A stretch of 64,000 nucleotides of DNA from Falsiroseomonas sp050563535 (GTDB lineage: Bacteria > Pseudomonadota > Alphaproteobacteria > Acetobacterales > Acetobacteraceae), in assembly GCF_050563535.1 (NCBI RefSeq), contig NZ_JBNXUO010000003.1, forward strand, positions 124,001 through 188,000, given 5' to 3'. The notes below the pieces were generated by a model. The model was given only the letters and a program-made list of their open reading frames with translations, had not been told where the DNA came from and ran no database searches. Position 1 is the first letter of the stretch. Each line of letters begins with the position of its first letter. This document shows, one piece after another, positions 16,971 through 24,382 of the stretch. A program made the translations under genes and the position numbers.

Positions 16971-17449
16971 CCCATCGCCGCCGCCTCCTCTCCGTCCTCG
17001 GCGCCCTCGCCGCCGCGCCCGCCCTCGCCCAGCCCGGGGTGGACAGGCCGCAGCCGCGGCTGCCGACGGAACGGCTGGCGGTGGTCGGCCGGGACGGGCG
17101 CCGCCACGAGTTCGAGGTGGAGATGGCGGTCAGCCCCGAGCACCAGATGATCGGCCTGATGTTCCGCCCCGACGTGCCGGCGAATGAGGGGATGCTGTTC
17201 GACTGGGGCGCCCCGCGGGAGAGCAGCATGTGGATGCGCAACACCATCGCGCCGCTCGACATGCTGTTCATCGCCGCCGACGGGCGCATCCACCGCATCG
17301 CGGAACGCACCGTCCCCCATTCCCTGACCCCGATCGAGAGCCGCGGGCCGGTGCGCGCCACGCTGGAACTGCGTGCGGGCATCGCGGAACGGCTCGACAT
17401 CCGGGTGGGCGACCGCGTGCTGCACCGCATCTTCGGCACGGCGCCCTGA
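16967..17449 (+). CDS. DUF192 family exported protein
   Basis: A 160-residue protein with an N-terminal signal peptide (LLSVLGALAAAPALAQ), followed by a DUF192 domain with the family motifs HQMIGLMFRP, GMLFDWGAPRESSMWMRNTIAPLDMLFI and HSLTPIESRGP. DUF192 proteins are small beta-rich exported proteins of unknown function. ATG at 16967 overlaps the deacetylase stop (ATGA). tRNA-Pro follows 65 bp downstream. Confidence 0.88.
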   Translation: MTHRRRLLSVLGALAAAPALAQPGVDRPQPRLPTERLAVVGRDGRRHEFEVEMAVSPEHQMIGLMFRPDVPANEGMLFDWGAPRESSMWMRNTIAPLDMLFIAADGRIHRIAERTVPHSLTPIESRGPVRATLELRAGIAERLDIRVGDRVLHRIFGTAP

Positions 17450-17514
17450 ATCGGCGCCGCCGGCCGGCCCGCGCTTGCCGTGGCCGGGCGCCCCGCCTAG
17501 GTTCCGCCCCGTGT

Positions 17515-17588
17515 CGGGGTGTGGCGCAGCCTGGTAGCGCGCCTGTTTTGGGTACAGGAGGCCGTGGGTTCGAATCCCGCCGCCCCGA
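17515..17588 (+). tRNA. tRNA-Pro (anticodon TGG)
   Basis: The acceptor stem CGGGGTG pairs with CGCCCCG, the anticodon stem is CCTGT/ACAGG with loop TTTGGGT (anticodon TGG, reads CCA), and the T arm contains GGTTCGAATCC. CCA is not encoded (ATT follows), so it must be added enzymatically, unlike the Arg and Ser tRNAs in this window. Only 26 bp separate it from the next start codon. Confidence 0.96.
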
Positions 17589-17614
17589 TTCGTGTTGAGG
17601 AAAGTCAGGCCCCC

Positions 17615-17941
17615 ATGCCGCGCGAGACGCAGACCGCACGCATCTACAGGACCCCGAAATCCGCCATGCAGTCGGGGCGGTCCCGCACCGATGACTGGGT
17701 TCTCCAGTTCGAACCGGGCGAGCCGAAGCGGATCGACCCGCTGACCGGCTGGTTCGGGTCGGGCGACATGCGCGCCCAGGTCCGGCTGCGCTTCCCCTCC
17801 GCCGAGGCGGCGGTGGCCTATGCCGAGGCGCAGGGCTGGCCCTATGAGGTCGAGGTCCCGCCCCCGGCGCGGGCCGAGGTGAAGCCCAAGTCCTATTCCG
17901 ACAATTTCCGCTTCAACCGCTCCGAGAACTGGAGCCACTGA
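17615..17941 (+). CDS. NDUFS4-like complex I accessory subunit (ETC complex I subunit)
   Basis: A 108-residue protein of the ETC complex I subunit conserved region family, homologous to mitochondrial NDUFS4. It shows ARIYRTPKSAMQSG at the N-terminus, then RIDPLTGWFGSGDMRAQVRLRFPSAEAAVAYAEAQGWPYEV and the C-terminal KSYSDNFRFNRSENWSH. It is an accessory subunit of alphaproteobacterial NADH dehydrogenase at the matrix/cytoplasmic arm. ATG at 17615 matches the family start. It lies between two tRNA genes and may be co-transcribed with them. Confidence 0.9.
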   Translation: MPRETQTARIYRTPKSAMQSGRSRTDDWVLQFEPGEPKRIDPLTGWFGSGDMRAQVRLRFPSAEAAVAYAEAQGWPYEVEVPPPARAEVKPKSYSDNFRFNRSENWSH

Positions 17942-17993
17942 CCCGCCTTCTCCTCCCCGGCGACGGGGTGGCGAGCCGTCCACCACCGGCCAG

Positions 17994-18070
<77 letters not shown>

Positions 18071-18085
18071 TTCCCCGCCGGGCGG

Positions 18086-19072
18086 TCAGCCGCCCCCCTC
18101 CAGGGCCAGCAGGGCGAAGCTGGCCAGCCAGTGCGACCCCATGTAGTGCGCGTCGAGATGCGGCAGCGCGGCCGCCAGGTGCGCCTCCGCCGCGGCCTCC
18201 ATCCGGGGCCGGCGCGGGTCGCCCGCGTCCAGGCGCGCCGCCAGCCCCCGCCAGCACCAGGCCCGTGACAGGTTCAGCCCGTCCAGATGCGCGATGCGCC
18301 CGTCCGTGCGGTCCGCCACGACGGCGGGCGTGAACAGCGCCGCCGGCTTGCCCGCCGCGATGCGCGGCAGGAAGCGGCCGAGCCAGGGCAGGAAGGCCGC
18401 GCCCGGCAGCAGCCGCGCCATGCAGAGCGCCTCGGTCAGGGCAGGGGAGAGGAAGTCCTCGCCGCTCGGCTCCCAGCATTGCGCGTCGGCATCCGCCGCG
18501 TACCAGCGCAGCGCGGTCGCGCGCAGGAGCGCCATCAGCGCCGGGTCGCGCCGCCCTGCCCAGTCCGCCGCAAGGATCAGGGCGAAGGCGGTGTTGCCGT
18601 GCAGCCCGTGGCGCACCGGGTAGTCGGCGCGCGGCAGGTGGGCGGCGAAGCGGTCCGCGAAGTCCCGTGCGAGGGGCGCCAGCGCGGCATCCCAGGGCGG
18701 CCCGATCCCGGCATGGAGCTTCAGCAGCCATGCCCAGCCATAGGGCCGTTCGAACCCGCGCGAGGCGGGACGCGCAAGGTACGCGCGCTCGGCGGCGATG
18801 TTGGCCGCGGTGAAGGCCAGGTCGAAGCGCGCGGCGATGTCCGGCGCGCAGGGCAGGTTGGGCTCCAGCCGCAGCAGCCGCGCCAGCAGCCAATGCGCGT
18901 GGACGCAGGAATGCCAGTCGAAGCTGCCATGGAAGGCGGGGTGAAGCTCGGCCGGGCGCTTCAGGTCCTCCGGGCCCTCGAGGACGTGGTCCAGCTTCTG
19001 CGGCCATTCCCGCCCGACATGCGACAGCGCGATCCGCGCAAGCCGCTCGGCCATTGCGGCGCCGGGTGTCAT
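18086..19072 (-). CDS. DUF2891 family protein
   Basis: A 328-residue soluble protein matching the DUF2891 family: HPAFHGSFDWHSCVHAHWLLARLLR near the N-terminus, RPYGWAWLLKLH, the central DYPVRHGLHGNTAFAL and the C-terminal LDAHYMGSHWLASFALLAL. The alpha/alpha-toroid look suggests a glycoside-active or lyase-like fold, but no activity is established for the family. ATG at 19072 overlaps the upstream VOC gene by 4 bp, so the two form an operon. Family firm, function unknown. Confidence 0.84.
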   Translation of the reverse strand: MTPGAAMAERLARIALSHVGREWPQKLDHVLEGPEDLKRPAELHPAFHGSFDWHSCVHAHWLLARLLRLEPNLPCAPDIAARFDLAFTAANIAAERAYLARPASRGFERPYGWAWLLKLHAGIGPPWDAALAPLARDFADRFAAHLPRADYPVRHGLHGNTAFALILAADWAGRRDPALMALLRATALRWYAADADAQCWEPSGEDFLSPALTEALCMARLLPGAAFLPWLGRFLPRIAAGKPAALFTPAVVADRTDGRIAHLDGLNLSRAWCWRGLAARLDAGDPRRPRMEAAAEAHLAAALPHLDAHYMGSHWLASFALLALEGGG

Positions 19073-19497
19073 AGCCGCCTCGGGCCGCGGCCGGGCGGGT
19101 AGGGCCAGGCAGGGTCGGTGAATTCCTGGATCTCCAGCCGGTAGCCCTCCGGGTCGGTGAAGAAGCAGGAATGGACGGTGCCGCCCGCGGTCCTGTCGGG
19201 CGGCCCGTCGAAGGCGACGCCGCGCGCCCTGAGGTGCTCGTATGCCGCCTCCACATCCTCGACGAGGAAGGTGAACATCATGCCCTTCGTCCCGCGCGGC
19301 CGCCCTGGCTTGTCGCAGACGCCGAGGAAGCCGGTGGGGCTGACCTGGAACACCCGGCAGACGCCCTGGTCCAGCACCTGAGGCAGTTGCAGCACGTCCC
19401 GGTAGAAGGCGGCGAGGCGGTCCAGATGGTCGGTGTAGAGCCAGACGATATTCTGCTCGGCGAAAATCCTTCCCTCCGTCGGCGTGCCGGCTGCCAT
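19069..19497 (-). CDS. VOC family protein (glyoxalase/dioxygenase fold)
   Basis: A 142-residue single VOC domain: IVWLYTDHLDRLAAFYRDVLQLPQV starts the first beta-alpha-beta-beta-beta unit and FTDPEGYRLEIQEF ends the second, with the potential metal-ligand glutamate in LEIQEF. Such proteins act as glyoxalases, dioxygenases or antibiotic-binding proteins. Start ATG 19497 has a good ribosome site (GAGAGGAAG); the longer start at 19545 lacks one. It diverges from the peroxiredoxin gene and overlaps DUF2891. Substrate unknown. Confidence 0.85.
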   Translation of the reverse strand: MAAGTPTEGRIFAEQNIVWLYTDHLDRLAAFYRDVLQLPQVLDQGVCRVFQVSPTGFLGVCDKPGRPRGTKGMMFTFLVEDVEAAYEHLRARGVAFDGPPDRTAGGTVHSCFFTDPEGYRLEIQEFTDPAWPYPPGRGPRRL

Positions 19498-19577
19498 CTT
19501 CCTCTCCGCTTCCTGGCGGCCGCGGAACGCAAGCGGCGCGGCCATGCGCGCGAAGCATGCACGATCCCCCGCACGGC

Positions 19578-19612
19578 TGGAACGGCGCCGCCGCGCGGGT
19601 GGAACGGCGCCG
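19578..19612. repeat. Direct repeat upstream of the peroxiredoxin gene
   Basis: Two identical copies of TGGAACGGCGCCG at 19578-19590 and 19600-19612, with a period of 22 bp (two helical turns), in the divergent promoter region between the VOC and peroxiredoxin genes. The spacing suggests a binding site for a regulator on one face of the helix. No such regulator is identified. Confidence 0.5.
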
Positions 19613-19672
19613 GAAAATCCCCTTATCTCGGGCTGGCGGGAGACGCACCCGCGCAGAGGAAGGGTTCAACGC

Positions 19673-20302
19673 ATGACCATCCAGCTCGGCCAGGTCGCCC
19701 CCGATTTCGAGGCGGAGACCACCCAGGGCCGCATCCGCTTCCACGAATGGCTCGGCACGTCCTGGGGCGTCCTGTTCAGCCATCCGAAGGACTTCACCCC
19801 GGTCTGCACCACGGAACTCGGCGAGACGGCGCGGCTGAAGCCGGAATTCGACAGGCGGAACGTGAAGGTCATCGGCCTCAGCGTCGATCCTCTCGACGCG
19901 CATGGCCGCTGGGAGGCGGACATCGCGGAGACGCAGGGCCATGCGGTGAACTTTCCGATGATCGCCGACCCCGACCGCAAGGTCGCGGAGCTGTACGGCA
20001 TGGTCCATCCGGAGGCCGACCCGTCGATCACGGTGCGCACCGTCTTCGTCATCGACCCGAACCGGAAGATCCGGCTGTTCCTGGTCTACCCGCCGAGCAC
20101 CGGGCGCAACTTCGACGAGGTGCTGCGCGTGATCGACAGCCTCCAGCTCACCGACCGGGCGAAGGTCGCGACCCCGGTGAACTGGCGCCCGGGCGGCCGC
20201 GCGATCATCCCGCCCTCGATCCCGGACGAGCAGGCGAAGACCCTGTTCCCGCAGGGCTGGCAGGCGGACCGCCCGTACCTGCGCTGGGTGGAGGTGAAGT
20301 AG
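19673..20302 (+). CDS. 1-Cys peroxiredoxin (Prx6 family)
   Basis: A 209-residue AhpC/TSA-fold peroxidase with peroxidatic cysteine in DFTPVCTTELGE (near residue 46) and the long C-terminal domain of 1-Cys Prx6 enzymes (IPPSIPDEQAKTLFPQGW). It reduces hydrogen peroxide and alkyl hydroperoxides. No second catalytic cysteine is seen. The start has an AGAGGAAGGG ribosome site. It is followed 4 bp later by cysK and then cysE, so cysteine supply and peroxide defence appear to be co-expressed. Confidence 0.92.
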   Translation: MTIQLGQVAPDFEAETTQGRIRFHEWLGTSWGVLFSHPKDFTPVCTTELGETARLKPEFDRRNVKVIGLSVDPLDAHGRWEADIAETQGHAVNFPMIADPDRKVAELYGMVHPEADPSITVRTVFVIDPNRKIRLFLVYPPSTGRNFDEVLRVIDSLQLTDRAKVATPVNWRPGGRAIIPPSIPDEQAKTLFPQGWQADRPYLRWVEVK

Positions 20303-20306
20303 CGCC

Positions 20307-21323
20307 ATGGACGCGCCCCTGACGACTTCCATCTCGGATGGCTTCTGGGGCGCGGTCGGCCGCACGCCGCTGATCCGCCTCAGGCGCGCTTCCGCCGCCA
20401 CCGGCTGCGAGATCCTCGGCAAGGCGGAATTCATGAACCCCGGCGGCAGCGTGAAGGACCGCGCGGCGCTCGGCATCCTCCAGGATGCGGTCGCGCGGGG
20501 GCTGCTGGTGCCGGGCCGGCCGGGGACGGTCGTGGAGGGCACGGCGGGCAACACCGGCATCGGCATCGCGCTCGCCGCCAACGCGATGGGCTGGCGCAGC
20601 GTGATCGTCGTGCCGGAGACGCAGGCGAGGGAGAAGCTCGACTACCTGCGGATGATCGGCGCCGACCTGCGGCTGGTGCAGGCGAAGCCGTTCAGCGATC
20701 CGGGCAACTACGTCCATGTGTCGCGCCGGATCGCGGAGGAGACGGGCGCGGTCTGGGCCAACCAGTTCGACAACCTCGCCAATGCCGCGGCGCATGAGGC
20801 GACGACGGGCCCCGAGATCTGGGACCAGACAGGCGGGCGGATCGACGCCTTCACCTGCGCCTGCGGCACCGGCGGCACGCTGGCGGGCGTCGCGCGCGCG
20901 CTGAAGGCGCGGCGGCGGGATGTGCGGATCGTGCTGGCCGACCCGGGTGGCAGCGGCCTGCATGACTGGGTGAAGACCGGGACCGTGAAGGCCGAGGGCG
21001 GCTCCATCACCGAGGGCATCGGCCAGGCGGCCCGCGCGCCGGGGAACCTGGCGCAGGCGCGCGACCTGATCGACGACGCCGTCCGCGTGCTGGACCCCGA
21101 GGCGCTGGAACAGGTCTTCGACCTGCAACTGCACGAGGGCATCTCGGTCGGCGGCAGCGCCGGGCTGAACGTCGCGGCCGCCATCCGCGTGGCGCGCGAC
21201 CTCGGGCCCGGCCACACGGTCGTCACCGTGCTGTGCGACGGCGCGGCGCGCTACCAGTCCAAGCTGTTCAACCCGGCCTTCCTGCGGGAACGCGGGCTGC
21301 CGGTGCCGTCCTGGCTGGAGTAG
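20307..21323 (+). CDS. cysK: Cysteine synthase A
   Basis: A 338-residue fold-type II PLP enzyme. The PLP lysine is in NPGGSVKDRAAL (near residue 51), the substrate loop is EGTAGNTGIGIALAA, and the phosphate-binding loop ACGTGGTLAGVA follows. It makes cysteine from O-acetylserine and sulphide. Cystathionine beta-synthase-type relatives share the motifs, but the adjacent cysE (6 bp downstream) supports the cysteine synthase role. Its start is 4 bp after the peroxiredoxin stop. Confidence 0.88.
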   Translation: MDAPLTTSISDGFWGAVGRTPLIRLRRASAATGCEILGKAEFMNPGGSVKDRAALGILQDAVARGLLVPGRPGTVVEGTAGNTGIGIALAANAMGWRSVIVVPETQAREKLDYLRMIGADLRLVQAKPFSDPGNYVHVSRRIAEETGAVWANQFDNLANAAAHEATTGPEIWDQTGGRIDAFTCACGTGGTLAGVARALKARRRDVRIVLADPGGSGLHDWVKTGTVKAEGGSITEGIGQAARAPGNLAQARDLIDDAVRVLDPEALEQVFDLQLHEGISVGGSAGLNVAAAIRVARDLGPGHTVVTVLCDGAARYQSKLFNPAFLRERGLPVPSWLE

Positions 21324-21328
21324 GCCCG

Positions 21329-21985
21329 ATGGAACTGCTCGAACTCGCGCGCGCCATCCGCTCCCGCGATCCCGCGCGGCCGGGCTGGGCGGAGGCGATC
21401 TTCTGCTATGCCGGGCTGCATGCGGTGCTGTGGCACCGCCTGTCGCATGCGCTGTGGGGGCTCGGGCTGCACGCGCTCGGGCGGCTGTCGTCGCATGTCG
21501 CGCGGATGCTGACGGGGATCGAGATCCACCCCGGCGCGCGGATCGGGCGGCGGCTGTTCATCGACCACGGGATGGGCGTGGTGATCGGCGAGACTGCGGA
21601 GATCGGCGACGACGTGCTGATCTACCACGGCGTCACGCTCGGCGGCCTCAGCGGCCAGCCGGGCAAGCGCCACCCGACGATCGAGGACCATGTGACGATC
21701 GGCGCGGGGGCGCAGGTGCTCGGCCCCATCCGCATCGGGCGCGGCGCGCGGATCGGCGCGAATGCGGTGGTGGTGAACGCGGTGGCACCGGGCTGCACCG
21801 TGGTCGGCATCCCCGCCCGCCCGCCGAAGGGAAGCCAGCCCTGCGACGATGCGGGCATCGGCTACGGCCTGCGCGGCGTGGACGAGGACCCGGTGGGCGA
21901 GCAGATCGGCGCGCTGCGCGCCGAGATCGCCGGCCTGCGCGCCGAGGTCGAGGCCCTGCGCGCCGCCAGCCGCGAACGGGTCTGA
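21329..21985 (+). CDS. cysE: Serine O-acetyltransferase
   Basis: A 218-residue left-handed beta-helix acetyltransferase: GIEIHPGARIGRRLFIDHGMGVVIGETAEIGDDVLIYHGVTLGG contains the catalytic DHG and the hexapeptide repeats, followed by KRHPTIEDHVTIGAGAQVLG. It acetylates serine for CysK. The last 30 residues form a heptad-like coiled coil (IGALRAEIAGLRAEVEALRA) instead of the CysK-binding isoleucine tail of the E. coli enzyme, as in shorter EpsC-type enzymes. Confidence 0.9.
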   Translation: MELLELARAIRSRDPARPGWAEAIFCYAGLHAVLWHRLSHALWGLGLHALGRLSSHVARMLTGIEIHPGARIGRRLFIDHGMGVVIGETAEIGDDVLIYHGVTLGGLSGQPGKRHPTIEDHVTIGAGAQVLGPIRIGRGARIGANAVVVNAVAPGCTVVGIPARPPKGSQPCDDAGIGYGLRGVDEDPVGEQIGALRAEIAGLRAEVEALRAASRERV

Positions 21986-22120
21986 CCGCCGCCGCGCCCG
22001 GGGGGCGGGGCACCCCGCCCGCTTGACGCCCCCTGCCGCGCATCGGACCCTTCCGGGGCGGGGGGGCGGGCGGCCGCCATCGTGGCGTCCCGGCCCCCAT
22101 CCTGGCACGGATACCGGATC

Positions 22121-22918
22121 GTGAGCGACGACAACCCCCTCCTCGTGCAGCGCGACGGCGCCGTGGTGCGCGCCATCCTGAACCGCCCGCAGCGCCGCAA
22201 CGCGATGAGCGAGGCGATGGTCGCGCGGCTCGACGACCTGCTCGGCGAACTGCGCGGCGACGCGAGCGCGCGCATCCTCGTCATCTCCGGCGCGGGCGGG
22301 CATTTCTGCGCCGGGCTCGACCTGACCGAGGTGGGCGCGCCCGAGACGCCGGAGGAGAAGCTGGCGAAGCAGCAGGCCCGCAACCGCCGCACCGGCGCGC
22401 GCTTCCAGGCCATCGCGGACCTGCCGCAGGTGGTGATCGCGGCGGTGGAGGGCAGCGCCTTCGCCGGCGGGCTCGGCTTCGTCTGCGCCGCCGACATCGC
22501 CATCGCCGCGCCGAATGCCCGCTTCTGCGCGCCCGAGGTCCGGCGCGGCCTGGTGCCGGCGCAGATCCTGCCCTGGCTGGCGCGCCGCATGGGCCGCAGC
22601 CACGCGGCGCGCATGTCGCTCCAGGGCCAGGTGGCCGACGCGCAGGAGGCGCTGCGGATCGGCCTGGTGCATGCGCTGGCCGAGGACGGCACGAGCTTCG
22701 ACGCGCTGCTCGCCGCGACGATCGCCGACATCCTGGAAGGCGCGCCCGGCGCGCTGGCCGAGACCAAGGGGCTGATCGCCGCGCTCGGCGCCACGGTGCC
22801 GCCCGACTACGCGGCGGCCGGGGCCGAGGCCTTCGCCCGCCGCGCCGCGAGCGCGGAGGCGGCGGAGGGCATCGCAAGCTTCAAGGCCCGCCGCCGGCCC
22901 GCTTGGTCCCCGGGCTGA
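22121..22918 (+). CDS. Enoyl-CoA hydratase/isomerase family protein
   Basis: A 265-residue crotonase-fold protein with oxyanion-hole segments ISGAGGHFCAGLDLTE and AAVEGSAFAGGLGFVCAADIAIA. The glutamate position of the second catalytic region reads FCAPEVRRGLVPAQI. It should hydrate or isomerise an enoyl-CoA. I choose GTG 22121; an upstream GTG at 22082 would add 13 residues with no homology. A thiolase gene follows 39 bp downstream, so the pair probably works in acyl-CoA breakdown. Substrate unknown. Confidence 0.86.
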   Translation: MSDDNPLLVQRDGAVVRAILNRPQRRNAMSEAMVARLDDLLGELRGDASARILVISGAGGHFCAGLDLTEVGAPETPEEKLAKQQARNRRTGARFQAIADLPQVVIAAVEGSAFAGGLGFVCAADIAIAAPNARFCAPEVRRGLVPAQILPWLARRMGRSHAARMSLQGQVADAQEALRIGLVHALAEDGTSFDALLAATIADILEGAPGALAETKGLIAALGATVPPDYAAAGAEAFARRAASAEAAEGIASFKARRRPAWSPG

Positions 22919-22957
22919 CCCGCCCCATCTGCACCCCGACCAGGAAGGACGCACGCC

Positions 22958-24136
22958 ATGACCGCCTGCATCGTCGGCTGGGCCCACACGCCCTTCGGCA
23001 AGCTCGAGGACCCGGACATCGAGAGCCTGTTCGGCCGCGTCGCCCGTGCCGCGATCGAGGATGCGGGGATCGAGGCGGATGAGGTCGATGCCGCCTTCGT
23101 CGGCGTCTTCAACGGCGGCTTCAGCGACCAGGACTTCTTCGCCTCCCTCCTGCTGCAGACCGTGCCGGAGCTGCGCTTCAAGCCGACGACGCGCTACGAG
23201 AACGCCTGCGCCACCGGCTCGGCCGCCATCCATGGCGCGATCGACTTCCTCGCCGCCCGGCGCGGGCGCTTCGCGCTCGTGGTGGGCGCGGAGAAGATGA
23301 CCGCGACCCCGAACCCGCGCATCGGCGAGATCCTGCTCAGCGCATCCTACCGCAAGACGGAAGGGGAGATCCCGGCGGGCTTCGCCGGCGTTTTCGGCCG
23401 CATCGCGGAGGCCTATTTCCAGCGCCATGGCGACCAGTCCGATGCGCTGGCGGCGATCGCGGCGAAGAACCACCGCAACGGCGTGGCGAACCCCTATGCC
23501 CAGATGCGCAAGGACCTGGGCTTCGACTTCTGCCGCGCGGAGAGCGAGCGGAACCCCTTCGTCGCGCGGCCGCTGAAGCGCACCGACTGCTCCCTGGTTT
23601 CGGACGGCGCCGCGGCGCTGATCCTGACCGACGAGGAGACGGCCCGCGGCATGGTGGCGCGGGGCGGCAGGGCGGTGCGCTTCCGGGCGGCGGCGCAGGC
23701 GACCGATTCCATGCCCATCGCCGGGCGCGACATCACCCGCTTCGAGGGCGCGCGCGCCGCCTGGAGCCGGGCGCTGGCCGAGGCGCGGCTTTCGCTCGCG
23801 GACCTGTCCTTCGTCGAGACGCATGACTGCTTCACCATCGCCGAGCTCATCGAATACGAGGCGATGGGCCTCACGCCCGAAGGGCAGGGGGCGAGGGCGG
23901 CGCTGGAGGGCTGGACCGCGAAGGACGGGCGGCTGCCGGTGAACCCCTCGGGCGGGCTGAAGTCGAAGGGCCACCCGATCGGCGCGACCGGGGTGTCGAT
24001 GCATGCCATGACGGCCATGCAGCTGACCGGCACGGCGGGGGAGATGCAACTACCGCGGGCCGATGTGGCGGGCGTGTTCAACATGGGCGGCGCGGCGGTG
24101 GCCAACTACTGCTCCATCCTGGAGCGGGTCGGGTAG
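22958..24136 (+). CDS. Thiolase family acetyl-CoA acetyltransferase (SCP2/SCPx type)
   Basis: A 392-residue thiolase of the SCPx-like group. The nucleophilic cysteine is in RYENACATGSAAIHG (near residue 87), the histidine in VETHDCFTIAELIEYEAMG, and the HPIGATG loop in NPSGGLKSKGHPIGATG. It cleaves or forms 3-ketoacyl-CoA. It has a normal ribosome site and is paired with the upstream enoyl-CoA hydratase. Some members of this group are non-decarboxylating partners that need a DUF35 protein; none is seen nearby. Confidence 0.88.
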   Translation: MTACIVGWAHTPFGKLEDPDIESLFGRVARAAIEDAGIEADEVDAAFVGVFNGGFSDQDFFASLLLQTVPELRFKPTTRYENACATGSAAIHGAIDFLAARRGRFALVVGAEKMTATPNPRIGEILLSASYRKTEGEIPAGFAGVFGRIAEAYFQRHGDQSDALAAIAAKNHRNGVANPYAQMRKDLGFDFCRAESERNPFVARPLKRTDCSLVSDGAAALILTDEETARGMVARGGRAVRFRAAAQATDSMPIAGRDITRFEGARAAWSRALAEARLSLADLSFVETHDCFTIAELIEYEAMGLTPEGQGARAALEGWTAKDGRLPVNPSGGLKSKGHPIGATGVSMHAMTAMQLTGTAGEMQLPRADVAGVFNMGGAAVANYCSILERVG

Positions 24137-24148
24137 GGGCCGCGGCGT

Positions 24149-24165
24149 TTGGCATGAGGCTTGCT
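24149..24165 (+). promoter_or_regulatory. Sigma-54 promoter upstream of a candidate sRNA
   Basis: TTGGCATGAGGCTTGCT matches the -24/-12 consensus TTGGCACG-N4-TTGCW with one mismatch. The invariant GG (24151-24152) and GC (24163-24164) are separated by exactly 10 bp. It lies 13 bp after the thiolase stop, in non-coding DNA, and points rightward. Predicted start of transcription is near 24176. I see no convincing NtrC-type enhancer by eye upstream. Confidence 0.8.
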
Positions 24166-24175
24166 CAGTAGGATT

Positions 24176-24267
24176 CCGTCAAGCGACGGGATATCCCGTC
24201 CCTGGCAGCTTAGCCTTCCTCAACCTTGCCTCGGGGCCGGTCCGCAAGGACCGGCCCTCTTCTTTTT
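24176..24267 (+). ncRNA. Candidate sigma-54-dependent small RNA
   Basis: The segment of about 92 nt runs from the predicted sigma-54 start site to the end of a T-run. It has no open reading frame. It contains mutually exclusive hairpins CCGTC-AAGC-GACGG (24176-24189) and GACGGG-ATAT-CCCGTC (24185-24200), then a C/U-rich probably single-stranded stretch (CCTTCCTCAACCTTGCCTC, 24214-24232), then a terminator. The C/U-rich part resembles anti-Shine-Dalgarno seeds of Hfq-dependent sRNAs. I recognise no known RNA family. Confidence 0.6.
24234..24267 (+). terminator. Rho-independent terminator
   Basis: A perfect 10-bp stem GGGCCGGTCC / GGACCGGCCC with a GCAA tetraloop (24234-24257) is followed by TCTTCTTTTT (24258-24267). 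It is oriented for the plus strand only, because the minus-strand copy is followed by purines. It could serve both the thiolase transcript and the candidate sRNA. Confidence 0.9.
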
Positions 24268-24382
24268 CGGCGGTCCTGGCTGTTCGCCCATGCCTCGACG
24301 CAGCGACGGCCGGTCGGAAAGGACAGGCACTCCGCGCGATTCCCATTTTGCGAAGCATGTTGCTTCGCGTTCCAAGCCCTGC

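Noticed and set aside
19579..19626. EcfG general-stress promoter upstream of the peroxiredoxin gene
   Set aside because: GGAAC is present twice, but no CGTT-type -10 element occurs 16-18 bp downstream of either copy.
24350..24368. Perfect 8-bp hairpin GCGAAGCA-TGT-TGCTTCGC as a terminator of ispDF
   Set aside because: On the minus strand it is followed by AAAATGGG rather than T residues, so it does not look like an intrinsic terminator. It may still be a structural element.
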